64,000 nt of DNA from CAZRKC01 sp964600665 (lineage in GTDB: Bacteria > Bacillota > SLNR01). This document shows positions 1 through 9,054 of the stretch, in pieces. The DNA lies in NCBI GenBank assembly GCA_964600665.1, contig CAZRKC010000010.1, forward strand, positions 8,890-72,889, given 5' to 3'. The stretch's first letter is position 1. The number at the start of each line of letters is the position of its first letter. The notes beneath the pieces are model-generated. The model searched no databases. It saw only the letters and a list, made by a program, of their open reading frames with translations, and had not been told where the DNA came from. A program made the position numbers and the translations under genes.

Positions 1-840
1 TTTTTGGCCCAGCGTGCAATTCCGGGTGTTGAAGTGATTCGCGGGAATACATATACCCGCAGTGTGCGTTATGTTACAAGCGAAGGGGAACCCATCGTCG
101 GTTGGATTCGAGTTGAAAATTGCCACCCGAAGAATATCGTGTCCGTTACGATGAATCCCGGGCTTTTACCGGTATTGCCACAAGTCCTTGCAAAAGTACG
201 TCATCTCTTTGATTTACAATGTGACCCCGATGCAGTCGTTGAGACACTCGTTTTACTAAATTTAATCAGGCCTGGTTTATGTGTGCCTGGCATTCGCCTT
301 CCAGGGTGTTTTGATGCATTCGAACTGGCTGTCAGGGCGGTCTTGGGGCAGCAAATCAGCATTAAAGCGGCAAATACATTAAGTGAGAGGCTGGTCAAGG
401 TTTATGGACACCCCTGCCACATGAATCAGGATGGGCTGACTCATTTCTTTCCCTCTGCATCAGATATAATTGCATTAGATGGGCCGGTCGGAAATCACTT
501 GGGTCCCCTCGGTATCACAGCAACCCGCGCGAAAGCGATTAGGTATTTAGCGGAAGCGTTTTCAAATGGTCATCTCAACATCTCATTCACGGGCAATCCT
601 GATGACGAAATAGTAAAGTTAAAAAAAATTCCGGGGATCGGTGACTGGACCGCACAATATATTGCCATGCGAGGGATGGGGTGGCCGGATGCATTTCCCA
701 AATTGGATCATGGGTTGATTAAAGCACTTGCGCCGCGGAAGCCAAAAGACATTCAACTATTGGCGGAATCATGGCGACCATGGCGCAGTTATGCAACGAT
801 CAGTTTATGGTATGGATTATCTCAAAAGTCGACAGACTAA
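1..840 (+). CDS. alkA: DNA-3-methyladenine glycosylase II (5' end outside window)
   Basis: Excises alkylated bases such as 3-methyladenine in base-excision repair. The frame is open to the first base of the window, so the true start lies upstream; the visible part aligns with E. coli AlkA from about its residue 20. Seen: the N-terminal domain segment RAIPGVEVI, the helix-hairpin-helix motif KIPGIGDWTA at about visible residues 208-217, and an aspartate in LDHGLIKAL (about residue 235) that lines up with catalytic Asp238 of E. coli. The in-frame TTG at 4 is an unlikely start because the conserved domain is already under way there. ogt begins 14 nt downstream, so the pair looks like one alkylation-repair operon. 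An N-terminal Ada-type fusion upstream cannot be excluded. Confidence 0.88.
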   Translation, partial: FLAQRAIPGVEVIRGNTYTRSVRYVTSEGEPIVGWIRVENCHPKNIVSVTMNPGLLPVLPQVLAKVRHLFDLQCDPDAVVETLVLLNLIRPGLCVPGIRLPGCFDAFELAVRAVLGQQISIKAANTLSERLVKVYGHPCHMNQDGLTHFFPSASDIIALDGPVGNHLGPLGITATRAKAIRYLAEAFSNGHLNISFTGNPDDEIVKLKKIPGIGDWTAQYIAMRGMGWPDAFPKLDHGLIKALAPRKPKDIQLLAESWRPWRSYATISLWYGLSQKSTD

Positions 841-854
841 AAGGAGGCTATGCG

Positions 855-1397
855 ATGATTTTTTCCACAGAATATGTTTCACCGTTGGGTTTGATGTTAT
901 TGGCAAGTGATGGGACCCATTTGGTTGGCGGGTGGTTTGCCGGGCAGAAATATTTCGGGCAATCCCTGGGGACTGATGTAATGGAAAAGGATGAACTTCC
1001 TGTTTTTCAAATGACAAAAGAATGGCTTAACCAATATTTTAATGACAGGAAACCTGAAATTCATGCGTTACCCCTGGCGCCAAAGGGCACCGGGTTTCAA
1101 CATTTGGTTTGGGACGTTTTATGTGCAGTCCCTTATGGAAAGACTATGACTTATAAGGAGATAGCCCAGGTAATAGCCGATCAACTGGGTAAAACACATA
1201 TGGCCTGTCAAGCCGTGGGCGGTGCGGTTGGGCATAATCCGATTTCGATTATCATCCCATGTCACCGGGTTGTCGGTGCTGATGGTAGTCTCACAGGCTA
1301 CGCAGGGGGTATCCACAAAAAAGCCGCGTTACTTACCCACGAAAAAACAGATATGTCTCGGTTATACATTCCTTCCAAAGGAACTGCACTGGAATAG
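855..1397 (+). CDS. ogt: Methylated-DNA--protein-cysteine methyltransferase
   Basis: Suicide repair protein that moves the methyl group of O6-methylguanine onto its own cysteine. 180 residues, the normal size for Ogt. The active-site motif PCHR is present with the acceptor cysteine at residue 136, followed by VVGADGSLTGYAGG. The start is set by a strong AAGGAGG at 841-847, seven nt before ATG 855; another ATG at 850 is out of frame, and longer in-frame starts lack a site and run back into alkA. It follows alkA directly, so both are probably co-transcribed. No Ada-type regulatory domain is fused to it. Confidence 0.93.
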   Translation: MIFSTEYVSPLGLMLLASDGTHLVGGWFAGQKYFGQSLGTDVMEKDELPVFQMTKEWLNQYFNDRKPEIHALPLAPKGTGFQHLVWDVLCAVPYGKTMTYKEIAQVIADQLGKTHMACQAVGGAVGHNPISIIIPCHRVVGADGSLTGYAGGIHKKAALLTHEKTDMSRLYIPSKGTALE

Positions 1398-1769
1398 TCA
1401 ATGCCTTATTTTTGCTTTTCATTCTGATTAGATAAGATGATCCGGGTAAAAGGAATTTCATGACCCAAGCAGGAAACCGGCACCTAAGAACGGTAATAGT
1501 GTCATGTATCGAAATGAAATGGTGTGTCAGCCATTATTCAAACAAAGCATGAATTCACGCCATAGCTTGATTGTCCAGAGTCCATGTTGCATTCCAGCAT
1601 GATTCGCTCAGTTTGTTGGTTTACGTGTGAATAATTCAAGTCATCGGACATGATTGAGAATTGACTGCATTGGTGGATTTTCTGTCAACCAAAATGTGGG
1701 CCAAACCCGGAATAATCGCCCTGTCGCAGGTGCTCAGACGGCGCAAATAATCAGATCGAGGTGGACTAG
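1398..1769. other. Intergenic region without recognisable gene
   Basis: 372 nt between ogt and the D-aminoacylase-type gene. No convincing ORF, RNA gene, terminator or promoter was recognised. The only TTGACT-like hexamer (1661-1666) has no matching -10 at a usual distance. Confidence 0.5.
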
Positions 1770-3356
1770 ATGTATGATATGATCATCAAAAATGGCAAGC
1801 TTATTGACGGTACCGGAAATCCTGGGTTTCATGCGGACTTAGCAATTCAGAATCATCGAATCGCAAAGATACACCGCAGGATCCAGCAGGACGCAAAACA
1901 GGTAATTGATGCAACCGGTTTGATCGTTACCCCCGGATTTATCGATTCTCATAGTCATGGGGATCTCGTTTTGGAGAGTATGCCAGAGTCGCAACACAAG
2001 TTGGAACAAGGGGTAACAACTGAAATTGCCGGTATGTGCGGGTTTTCCCCAGCACCCTTAAGCATTCAGCATTATGAAGCAGGCATGAGGGCAATGACAA
2101 ATCTGATGCCACAGGGCGTCTCTGGTGACATGCAGTATCTGCAAACATTTGGTCAGTATATGGATCACATCACACGTCTGTCCCTGGGAACCAGTATGGC
2201 TTGTTTTGTGGGACACAATACGATTCGCATCGCGGTGATGGGGTACGATGACCGCACACCGGATGCCTTGGAATTGGAGCAAATGAAAGCGTATGTTGAA
2301 GACGCCATGAAAGCAGGGGCATTAGGGTTGTCCATGGGACTGTTCTATGCTCCCGGTGTGTATACCCAACTCAATGAGCTGATTGAACTGTGTCGTGTAG
2401 CAGCCCGTTATGGGGGGTTGTTCTCATTACATATGCGAGATGAAGGGGAGAAACTGATCCAGTCTGTGGAAGAGGTTTTAACCATCGTTAGAGCGACAGG
2501 AATCAAAACAGTCATATCTCATCACAAAGCAGCGGGAAGACCCGAGAAGTGTTGGGGATTACCCAAATTAAGCCTGGAAATGATCGATCAGGTCAATGCA
2601 GAAGGATACGATGTTTTTATTGATCAATATCCATATATTGCAAGTGCGACGGTGATGAATATCTATTTGCCGAAAGAAATTCATGCGGCTGGTTTTAAAG
2701 AGATTCTCAGACGTTTGGCAGACCAGAAAGAGCGGCGTGTGATACGTGAAACCATGCTGGGAGATGAATCTCCCGACCGCTTCTTTGCAGGGGTGATGAT
2801 TTCCACCTCTGTTAGTCATCCGGAATTAAACGGAATGATGCTGATTGATGCGGCCAAGAAGATGCAGATGGATACATGTGAGCTTTATATGGATCTTCTA
2901 TTGCATGATGAGCTCACAACCGGTAATATCAGCTGGCGGATCAGTGAAGAAGATGTCAAACGGATCATGCAACACCCTCGAACAATGATCGGCAGTGATG
3001 GACTCATGTACCCAGGTTGCACCAACTGTCATCCGCGGGCTTTTGGGTCCTTCCCACGGGTTTTGGGCTATTATGTGCGCGAGCTGGGAGTCTTGACTTT
3101 GGAGGATGCGGTACGGAAAATGACCAGTTTGCCGGCTATGGTCTATCAATTAGATCAGAAGGGACTCTTGCGCGTCGGTATGGATGCAGATATTACCATA
3201 TTTGATGCGGAGCAAATCATCGATCAAGCAGATTTTAAAAATTGTTTTACCCGGTGTGATGGACTCCATTATGTGATCGTGGATGGGGAGGTCGTGGTCA
3301 AGAATGCGATTTATCAGGGCGGGTTGTATGGCAAGATGATGCGATTCGGTCAATAG
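1770..3356 (+). CDS. N-acyl-D-amino-acid deacylase (D-aminoacylase) family amidohydrolase
   Basis: Predicted zinc amidohydrolase releasing D-amino acids from N-acyl-D-amino acids or related N-blocked substrates; cytoplasmic, no signal peptide. 528 residues, close to the family's usual 480-540. Seen: the beta-sandwich start KNGKLIDGTGNPG, the metal-binding HxH in FIDSHSHGD (His61, His63), a later SHHKAAG histidine segment and GSDGLMYPG near residue 410 (catalytic Asp region). GAGGTGG at 1757-1763 supports ATG 1770. D-hydantoinase-like or D-glutamate deacylase activity are alternatives; the exact substrate cannot be read from the sequence. It appears to be a single-gene unit, with an inverted repeat downstream. 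Confidence 0.85.
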   Translation: MYDMIIKNGKLIDGTGNPGFHADLAIQNHRIAKIHRRIQQDAKQVIDATGLIVTPGFIDSHSHGDLVLESMPESQHKLEQGVTTEIAGMCGFSPAPLSIQHYEAGMRAMTNLMPQGVSGDMQYLQTFGQYMDHITRLSLGTSMACFVGHNTIRIAVMGYDDRTPDALELEQMKAYVEDAMKAGALGLSMGLFYAPGVYTQLNELIELCRVAARYGGLFSLHMRDEGEKLIQSVEEVLTIVRATGIKTVISHHKAAGRPEKCWGLPKLSLEMIDQVNAEGYDVFIDQYPYIASATVMNIYLPKEIHAAGFKEILRRLADQKERRVIRETMLGDESPDRFFAGVMISTSVSHPELNGMMLIDAAKKMQMDTCELYMDLLLHDELTTGNISWRISEEDVKRIMQHPRTMIGSDGLMYPGCTNCHPRAFGSFPRVLGYYVRELGVLTLEDAVRKMTSLPAMVYQLDQKGLLRVGMDADITIFDAEQIIDQADFKNCFTRCDGLHYVIVDGEVVVKNAIYQGGLYGKMMRFGQ

Positions 3357-3418
3357 CGGTCCTGCAAACGGGGGATCGTCTTGATCATCTGTGTAGCCAC
3401 CGGTCAATATGCAAAGAA

Positions 3419-3473
3419 GCGACCCCTTTTATGTTAGACGGTTTGCAAAAAACTGTTTCATGAAGGGGGTCGT
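3419..3473. repeat. Long imperfect inverted repeat with inner stem
   Basis: Outer arms at 3419-3433 and 3459-3473 pair with one bulge (GCGACCCC side with GGGGGTCGT side); an inner CGGTTT/AAACTG stem lies within the loop. It sits in the 200-nt gap after the D-aminoacylase gene. No U-run follows, so it is not a standard intrinsic terminator. It could still end or stabilise that transcript, or be a small structured RNA. Confidence 0.5.
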
Positions 3474-3558
3474 TGTATCGTGTGAAAGTAAGAAGGAAAA
3501 ACCTCTTCCTCCATGAATATCAACTACATACACATGCAAAGGGGAAAGCGGTGATAGC

Positions 3559-4395
3559 GTGGATGATCATCAGGGAAATGAGAACAGCCTGGGTATCCGG
3601 TATGAATTGATCATGATCATGTTAGCACTGATCGTGATGGTCATCTTGCTGATTGAGTATGCCTATCCGCTTGCGCCACAAACCGAATTGCTCTTCATGC
3701 GGATCGATCTTGCCATTTTGCTGATCTTTACAGCAGACTATGGATATCGCCTTTGGCATGCAAAGCAGAAACTCCGGTTTGTGAGAAACAATCTTTTTGA
3801 TTTGCTTGCCATCATTCCATTTGATAAGGCCTTCCGCTTAGCGAGACTTGCCCGTATTGGGAGGATTGCCCGGTTAGCGCGCCTGTCACGGACTTCAAAG
3901 CTTGCCAGAGTCATGAATTTAATGGGGAAAATTACTGGTGATTTTCAGGCGATTATGAAGACAAACGGCCTTCAGTATGTGATTCTTTTTGCCGGTTTTT
4001 CAGTATTAATCGGGGCCGTGGCCATCATGGCCCTTGAACCCCGTATCAGCCGGATGGGCGATGCGATTTGGTGGGCACTGGTTACAACAACGACAGTGGG
4101 GTACGGGGACTTGTCACCGGAGACTGCAGGTGGGCGAATCGTGGCCGGCATCTTAATGATCGTCGGAATTGGGTTGATCGGCATGGTCACCGGTAGTGTT
4201 GCGACATTTTTTGTCAGTCGTCTTTCCAAAACCCCGGACCGAAAATCGGTTGATGTAGAACAAATCGAGTACTTCAAATCTAATCTGGATATTCTGGATC
4301 AGTTGAGCCAGGACGATCTTGAGTCAACGCTGACGGGGATTCGTCATATTTGGAAACAAAAAATGCAAAAGAGAAAGGCCGGTCTTGATGAATGA
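3559..4395 (+). CDS. Voltage-gated-type potassium channel (six-transmembrane)
   Basis: Predicted K+ channel subunit in the cytoplasmic membrane. 278 residues with hydrophobic segments from about residue 15 to 215. An S4-like helix carries arginines about every third position (RLARLARIGRIARLARL, about residues 94-110). The selectivity filter TVGYGD is at 179-184, followed by the pore helix S6. A short charged C-terminal tail lacks an RCK domain. The start is a GTG with a weak, distant AAGGGGA site, so the exact N-terminus is uncertain. It stands alone, flanked by an inverted repeat and a methyltransferase gene. Family assignment is firm; true voltage dependence is inferred from the S4 arginines. 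Confidence 0.87.
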   Translation: MDDHQGNENSLGIRYELIMIMLALIVMVILLIEYAYPLAPQTELLFMRIDLAILLIFTADYGYRLWHAKQKLRFVRNNLFDLLAIIPFDKAFRLARLARIGRIARLARLSRTSKLARVMNLMGKITGDFQAIMKTNGLQYVILFAGFSVLIGAVAIMALEPRISRMGDAIWWALVTTTTVGYGDLSPETAGGRIVAGILMIVGIGLIGMVTGSVATFFVSRLSKTPDRKSVDVEQIEYFKSNLDILDQLSQDDLESTLTGIRHIWKQKMQKRKAGLDE

Positions 4396-4474
4396 TGCAT
4401 GCACCACTTGTCGCTTGCTAAGACATTGTCTCAGTCGGATCGTTCTTCGGTTGAATGCTTGAGGAGGTGATAGC

Positions 4475-5233
4475 ATGGAAGAAGATCAGTATGTTGAATT
4501 TGCTGCACGATACGATGCATTCTGGGGAACATACAACCAACACAGCCCTGGTACCTACAATTTTTTCCGCCAGTTATTCAATCAACATGAAATCCACACT
4601 GTTCATGATTGTGCCTGCGGCACAGGGCGTCACTTATATCTGTTCCACCGGATCGGCATGAAAGTATCCGGGTCTGATCTGTCCATGTCCATGCTGGCCC
4701 AAGCCAGGAGAAATCTGGCTGGCGATGGTTTGGATGAGATCCCATTACACCAGGTAGATTATCGGGACCTTGCAAGCCACTATTCGGAACCTTTCGATGC
4801 AGTCGTATGCTTGTCAAGCTCCATCGACCATATGCCCAATGATACGGAAGCATTGCGGGCTTTAACCAGCATGCGACAGGTTTTGCGTAAAGGGGGTATT
4901 CTGGTATTAACTCAGGGAACGACGGATAAACAATGGATGATGAAACCACGCTTCATTTTGGCAGTGGATCGCCCTGAGATCAGCCGCCTGTTTGTCATCG
5001 ATTATTTGCCTCAGGATGGCGCACGATATAATATCGTGGATATCATCCGGAAACCGGGAGAGACAAAAACTGAAGTGTGGAGCATTGAGTATGCAAAGAT
5101 ATTCTTGCAAGGGGACCAAATGCGATTGCTTCGGGAAGCCGGGTTTCAAGAAATCCATTTTTGGGGTGGATATGATTTCTCACCGTACGATCAAACGGGC
5201 AGTGATCTTTTAATTGCGGTGGCGGTCAAGTGA
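4475..5233 (+). CDS. Class I SAM-dependent methyltransferase
   Basis: Cytosolic methyltransferase of unknown substrate. 252 residues. Motif I is DCACGTGRH (about residues 45-53), followed by the acidic end of strand 2 in SGSDLS and motif-IV-like DAVVCLSSSIDH. This arrangement fits the Methyltransf_25/UbiE-like group acting on small molecules. AGGAGGTGAT before ATG 4475 is a strong start signal. The upstream channel gene ends 79 nt away, so co-transcription is possible but not shown. Nothing nearby points to a specific acceptor. Confidence 0.82.
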   Translation: MEEDQYVEFAARYDAFWGTYNQHSPGTYNFFRQLFNQHEIHTVHDCACGTGRHLYLFHRIGMKVSGSDLSMSMLAQARRNLAGDGLDEIPLHQVDYRDLASHYSEPFDAVVCLSSSIDHMPNDTEALRALTSMRQVLRKGGILVLTQGTTDKQWMMKPRFILAVDRPEISRLFVIDYLPQDGARYNIVDIIRKPGETKTEVWSIEYAKIFLQGDQMRLLREAGFQEIHFWGGYDFSPYDQTGSDLLIAVAVK

Positions 5234-5301
5234 TATCATATCAACAATGGAGAATAAACCGCATGCCATATGAGCGCACACGACAGTTTCCGAACAATCG
5301 C

Positions 5302-5327
5302 GAAAAAAGAAACACCCAAAGGGTGTT
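5302..5327 (-). terminator. Intrinsic terminator for the TPR gene
   Basis: Stem AACACCC/GGGTGTT with an AAA loop at 5311-5327. On the minus strand it is followed by a T-rich run (complement of 5302-5310). It lies just past the stop of the minus-strand TPR gene. Confidence 0.75.
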
Positions 5328-5372
5328 CTGCAAACAAGGGTATTGAAAAGGATCAAGTGTTTTTATTTGTAT

Positions 5373-6179
5373 CTACAGGAGCTTTTCCAACCTTGCTTTT
5401 TCAACTTCTGCAGCGATGAAACCAAAAGCTGGCCAGTATTTACCAGTCAAGACGGTGTCAAACATCCGCATGGCTTCGCTAGGACGTTGATGAAATAGAT
5501 GCCAAAGCCCGATCCCATAACCGATAGTGCCGGCGGCAAGGTCATTTTCCGTCATCAATTGAATCGCTTCTGCTTCTTCGATAACGCCCATGAAAAGCCG
5601 CAGGACGTTGAAGTAGTAAACACTGTCGTCTTTGATCGTGGGCGTACCGGAAGTCTCCAAAAGCAACTCTGCCGCTTGATCCAGGTCTAACCGGCGCAAT
5701 GTCATATAAAGCCAATAGGTCAAAGGAATGCGTTGATCGTCATCAGTACACATGGGCAGATAGGACTCATAGGCGATGCGGGCACCTTCATAGTCCCCCT
5801 GAAGCCATCGAGACAGTCCAAGATGATACAAGATATCGAAATCATTTGGCTGGAGATCATTAGCAATCGTCAAATCCTTGGCAGCGGGTCCGAATCGTCG
5901 AATTGAGATATACCGGTGTCCCCGATGACGATACAGCGGGGCAAAGGAAGGAAAGTGACTGATGGCTTGGGTGTAAGCTGCAATTGACTCATGATAGCGC
6001 CAAAGATACGCTAGGCGGCGTCCAACCATAACATGCATATTCGGATCATTTGGGTGATCAGTTAATCCGTTTTCAGCTTCTTCCAGTTCCACCATCAATT
6101 TTGCTAACGCATCCCCTTCCGCGGGTGCTGCATAGTGGGGGGTCCCAAGGAGTGAGATAATTTCGGGTTTCAACAACAC
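5373..6179 (-). CDS. Tetratricopeptide-repeat protein
   Basis: Helical-repeat protein, probably a protein-protein interaction scaffold; no enzyme motif seen. About 268 residues with TPR-like pairs from about residue 55 to 165, such as the segments around AAYTQAISHFPSFAPLY, AAKDLTIANDLQPNDFD and ARIAYESYL. No signal peptide or membrane segment. The start is taken as GTG 6179, five nt after GGAGGT at 6185-6190; TTG 6176 is equally possible, and the upstream in-frame ATGs lie in or before that site. It is transcribed alone, with a terminator downstream and a glutaredoxin-like gene 120 nt upstream on the same strand. Confidence 0.75.
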   Translation of the reverse strand: MLLKPEIISLLGTPHYAAPAEGDALAKLMVELEEAENGLTDHPNDPNMHVMVGRRLAYLWRYHESIAAYTQAISHFPSFAPLYRHRGHRYISIRRFGPAAKDLTIANDLQPNDFDILYHLGLSRWLQGDYEGARIAYESYLPMCTDDDQRIPLTYWLYMTLRRLDLDQAAELLLETSGTPTIKDDSVYYFNVLRLFMGVIEEAEAIQLMTENDLAAGTIGYGIGLWHLFHQRPSEAMRMFDTVLTGKYWPAFGFIAAEVEKARLEKLL

Positions 6180-6299
6180 TTGACACCTCCAAATATGAAT
6201 CATCGTTGGGCTTACGCTGCTTACCGACATCATTGCTAGGCGTAATCATTGGCTCTGCATACTCTGTCCGTGGATATTTGTTCGTCTCCTTTGTGCCAG

Positions 6300-6578
6300 T
6301 TAGTCGGATAGGGATGCTTGCAGATCTGCTACAGACAAGTCTTGAAAGAAAATGGCCTCCCCGTCATTAATGACAATACATGGTACACCAATGGCGTGTT
6401 GTGCTTTGATGCGATCAAATTCAGGCCGACGATCGCGGTATTGCAAGAATTCCCATAATTGCCGCATCCCGTCAGATACATCTTCGTAAGTATATTCCAG
6501 ACCTAGCGATCCTAATAATGTTTGAATGGGAGGGCAGTCTGGGCAATATTTGCTGCCAAATACAACAATTTTTTTCAT
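6300..6578 (-). CDS. Glutaredoxin-like thiol-disulfide protein
   Basis: Small thioredoxin-fold protein of 92 residues. It starts MKKIVVFGSKYCPDCPP, with a CxxC (Cys-Pro-Asp-Cys) at residues 12-15 and the cis-proline segment GVPCIV later on. A third cysteine sits beside the cis-proline (VPCI). Probably a thiol reductant or transfer partner; its client is unknown. ATG 6578 is chosen because AAGGGGGA precedes it. It is divergent from the metallo-hydrolase gene at 6768 and may be co-transcribed with the TPR gene downstream. Confidence 0.82.
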   Translation of the reverse strand: MKKIVVFGSKYCPDCPPIQTLLGSLGLEYTYEDVSDGMRQLWEFLQYRDRRPEFDRIKAQHAIGVPCIVINDGEAIFFQDLSVADLQASLSD

Positions 6579-6682
6579 GGTTATTCCCCCTTTGTTTGTG
6601 GTTGATATTGAACTTAAGTCAATGATAATCGAACAAGTTGGTGCCGTCAAGCCAGATCTCAAGTCTTTTGGGGATAGATCAT

Positions 6683-6711
6683 TTGCTCGTATTCCGATTT
6701 CAGGATATAAT
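6683..6711 (+). promoter_or_regulatory. SigA-type promoter for the metallo-hydrolase gene
   Basis: TTGCTC at 6683-6688 and a consensus TATAAT at 6706-6711, 17 nt apart. It lies 56 nt before ATG 6768, in the divergent intergenic region. Confidence 0.65.
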
Positions 6712-6767
6712 TAAAACTATCGTTATAGAACATAACTGATCAGGACTGAATCAGGAAGGGTGAAATC

Positions 6768-7766
6768 ATGATTGAAGAGGTGTATGCAAATATTTATCGC
6801 AGTGAGATTCCGTTGCCCCGGAACCCTTTGAAATCTTTAAATAGCTATGTGATTAAAGGGGACGATCGGAATCTGATTATCGATACGGGATTCAATGTAA
6901 CGGAAGCCCGGGAGGCATTTTTTTCGAATCTTGAAGCATTGGAAGTCGACCCCGGAAAAGCCGATGTGATCGTGACTCATTTGCATAGTGACCATTCTGG
7001 GTTGGCGTATGATCTATCCCTGATGGGTGCAAAACTCTTTATGAGTCAGGGTGATGGATCAGCTGTGAACCGGATTCATCAGCATCGGGCATGGAGGTCG
7101 ACCACGGATCGCATGCGGATGTACGGGTTGGTCCTCAATGATGAGCACATGAACAGCCATCCTGGGAAAGCCTATGCACCGGGTGGAACTTTTGATTTCA
7201 CAGTCCTTGCTGAAGATGATGTGATTACCATCGGCAACTATCAATTGACAGTCGTATCTGTGCCCGGCCATACTCCAGACATGATCAATTTATATGAGCG
7301 AAATCATCAGATATATTTTTCAGGTGATCATGTATTAGATCCCATCACACCCAATATCACCTACTGGGGTGAAGAATATCCGGTCATCTTGCAACAATAT
7401 CTGGACAGCCTGAAAAAAATCTATGCATATCCCATTAAATTGATGCTGCCGGCTCACCGGGCATTGATCCATGATCATCCCCGTCGCATCGATGAACTTC
7501 TGGAGCATCATGCCCTCCGAATGGACGAAATTCTCGGGATATTGAGTCATTCGGAACAACCCATGACCGTCGCAGAAATTGCCAGCCGGATGACCTGGAA
7601 AATTCGCGCGGATAATTGGGATGCGTTTCCGGTTGCACAGAAGATATTTGCCGTGGGGGAGGCTATGAGTCATTTGGATTTGATTGTCCACAAACAATGG
7701 GCTGTGATGAATGATGTAAACGGTGTTCTACATTTTGCCAGTCAGGTCAATGAACTCCTGGATTAA
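6768..7766 (+). CDS. Metallo-beta-lactamase-fold hydrolase
   Basis: Zinc-dependent hydrolase of unknown substrate, cytoplasmic. 332 residues. The core motif HxHxDH is complete: THLHSDHSG with His71, His73, Asp75 and His76. Further metal ligands are likely in VPGHTPD and FSGDHV. The C-terminal 70 residues resemble a winged-helix extension (PMTVAEIASRMTW), as in LACTB2-like members. The start ATG follows GGAAGGGTG. Monocistronic: its own promoter lies upstream and a terminator overlaps its stop codon. Glyoxalase II-, lactonase- or nuclease-like roles are all possible. Confidence 0.85.
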   Translation: MIEEVYANIYRSEIPLPRNPLKSLNSYVIKGDDRNLIIDTGFNVTEAREAFFSNLEALEVDPGKADVIVTHLHSDHSGLAYDLSLMGAKLFMSQGDGSAVNRIHQHRAWRSTTDRMRMYGLVLNDEHMNSHPGKAYAPGGTFDFTVLAEDDVITIGNYQLTVVSVPGHTPDMINLYERNHQIYFSGDHVLDPITPNITYWGEEYPVILQQYLDSLKKIYAYPIKLMLPAHRALIHDHPRRIDELLEHHALRMDEILGILSHSEQPMTVAEIASRMTWKIRADNWDAFPVAQKIFAVGEAMSHLDLIVHKQWAVMNDVNGVLHFASQVNELLD

Positions 7767-7779
7767 TCCAGGAGTTTTT
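7753..7779 (+). terminator. Intrinsic terminator overlapping the stop codon
   Basis: Perfect 10-bp stem (AACTCCTGGA with its complement), TTAA loop at 7763-7766 and a trailing T-run. The stop codon TAA of the hydrolase lies in the loop, so the last codons of the gene form the left arm. Confidence 0.88.
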
Positions 7780-7792
7780 GTTCTCGAAAAGA

Positions 7793-8635
7793 TTACCATT
7801 CATGTTTGAAGAAATTTGCATCGTAGGCATACGGGGCTGTAAGGGATTCCAATTGTCGCATTTCCAGTTCGGTGAAGGGTTTGAAATCAGTTGCGATGGC
7901 AACATTTTCTTCTACTTGTTGCACATTGGATACACCGACGATCGCCGTACTGATGGGGTATGAGCAGGTATATCCCAAAGCTTGCTGCATCGAAGTGAGT
8001 CCACCTTCTTTGAAAATCCGCCCCACAGCCGTCACCTTCATTGCAATGATCCCCATGTCGCGTTTGGAGGCTTCCCAAATCAATTCTTTCGTGAATGGAG
8101 CATGGTGGATATCACCTGCATTGAGAGCGCAAAGAATACAGTCAAAGGGATACCGTCGAATACCTTCAAGCAGGACATCCGGTACTTTGTGGCTGGTGAT
8201 TCCCAGGAAACGAATGACACCTTGATCCTTTAATTCGATTACAGCTCTGAGTGCGCCATCATGATCAAATATGGTTTCCAGGTCTTCGGGCTGGCGAATA
8301 TCATGAATCTGATACATATCCAGGTGATCCGTTTGCAGACGGGTCAGACTAGACTCCAGAAGTCGCATGGTTCCGTCATATGTGCGGTCATGGGTCTTGG
8401 TGGAGAGAAACACATCCTGACGCCGATAGGCCATGACCCGGCCAATGTTTTCCTCGCTACCACCATCACCGTATGTGGGGGAAGTATCCATGTAGTTGAC
8501 TCCCAGATCGAGGGCATGATTGATGATTGTTTCTGCTGCGTGCGCTTGATCCCGCTTTTCAATGGCGGCTTCGCCTCCAAGACTGAATAGTGAAACCATC
8601 ACACCGGTTTTGCCAAGTTGACGTTTGCTGATCAT
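7793..8635 (-). CDS. Aldo/keto reductase
   Basis: NAD(P)H-dependent oxidoreductase of the AKR superfamily, cytosolic, substrate unknown. 280 residues. The catalytic tetrad is complete: Asp50 and Tyr55 in MDTSPTYGDG, Lys80 in STKTHD and His111 in YQIHDIR. The C-terminal cofactor segment STAIVGVSN is present. AAGGAGG lies just before ATG 8635. It is convergent with the metallo-hydrolase and divergent from the small gene at 8764. No partner gene suggests a substrate; the sequence resembles the YccK/Tas-like group of short AKRs. Confidence 0.9.
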   Translation of the reverse strand: MISKRQLGKTGVMVSLFSLGGEAAIEKRDQAHAAETIINHALDLGVNYMDTSPTYGDGGSEENIGRVMAYRRQDVFLSTKTHDRTYDGTMRLLESSLTRLQTDHLDMYQIHDIRQPEDLETIFDHDGALRAVIELKDQGVIRFLGITSHKVPDVLLEGIRRYPFDCILCALNAGDIHHAPFTKELIWEASKRDMGIIAMKVTAVGRIFKEGGLTSMQQALGYTCSYPISTAIVGVSNVQQVEENVAIATDFKPFTELEMRQLESLTAPYAYDANFFKHEW

Positions 8636-8763
8636 CCTGTAACCTCCTTCATGTTGATTTTGAGATATGGTTCTGCATTTACAGGGGGATTCCTTTATAT
8701 ATCATGGCACCAGCAGGATTCTAGCTCACGGTGCAAAATACTCGCAATAAAGGGGTGATAGCA

Positions 8764-9054
8764 ATGGAAAGGCTCACCTATTTGCATAACGATACACATC
8801 AATACGTTGTTGACCCAACATATATTGAGTTGACACCGTATGGGTACGCAGGTATTGCAACCCACCGCCTAGGGTGTTTTGAAGACATTCTGGAGGGCTT
8901 AATTAACCGGCAAATTCAAATCACGGCAGAGCTGGCATCGTTACGGGATGCAAATCGTACGAAAACAGTCCGGTTTCGGCAGCTCTTGACAGAAAAATTG
9001 GCCAACGGGCAGGTGATCAGCCTATTTAAGCTTAGTGATGACAGGATTATGTAG
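8764..9054 (+). CDS. Small hypothetical protein (96 aa)
   Basis: Not confidently recognised. 96 residues, no signal peptide or membrane helix; the C-terminal half (about 45-80) is predicted helical and charged. The start MERLTYL and the segment HRLGCFEDILEG weakly recall small phage-associated Firmicute proteins that begin MERLT and carry an LxxYED motif, but the similarity is too weak to rely on. ATG 8764 follows AAAGGGGTGAT at a good distance. It is isolated, with over 300 nt of apparently empty sequence downstream. Confidence 0.6.
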   Translation: MERLTYLHNDTHQYVVDPTYIELTPYGYAGIATHRLGCFEDILEGLINRQIQITAELASLRDANRTKTVRFRQLLTEKLANGQVISLFKLSDDRIM

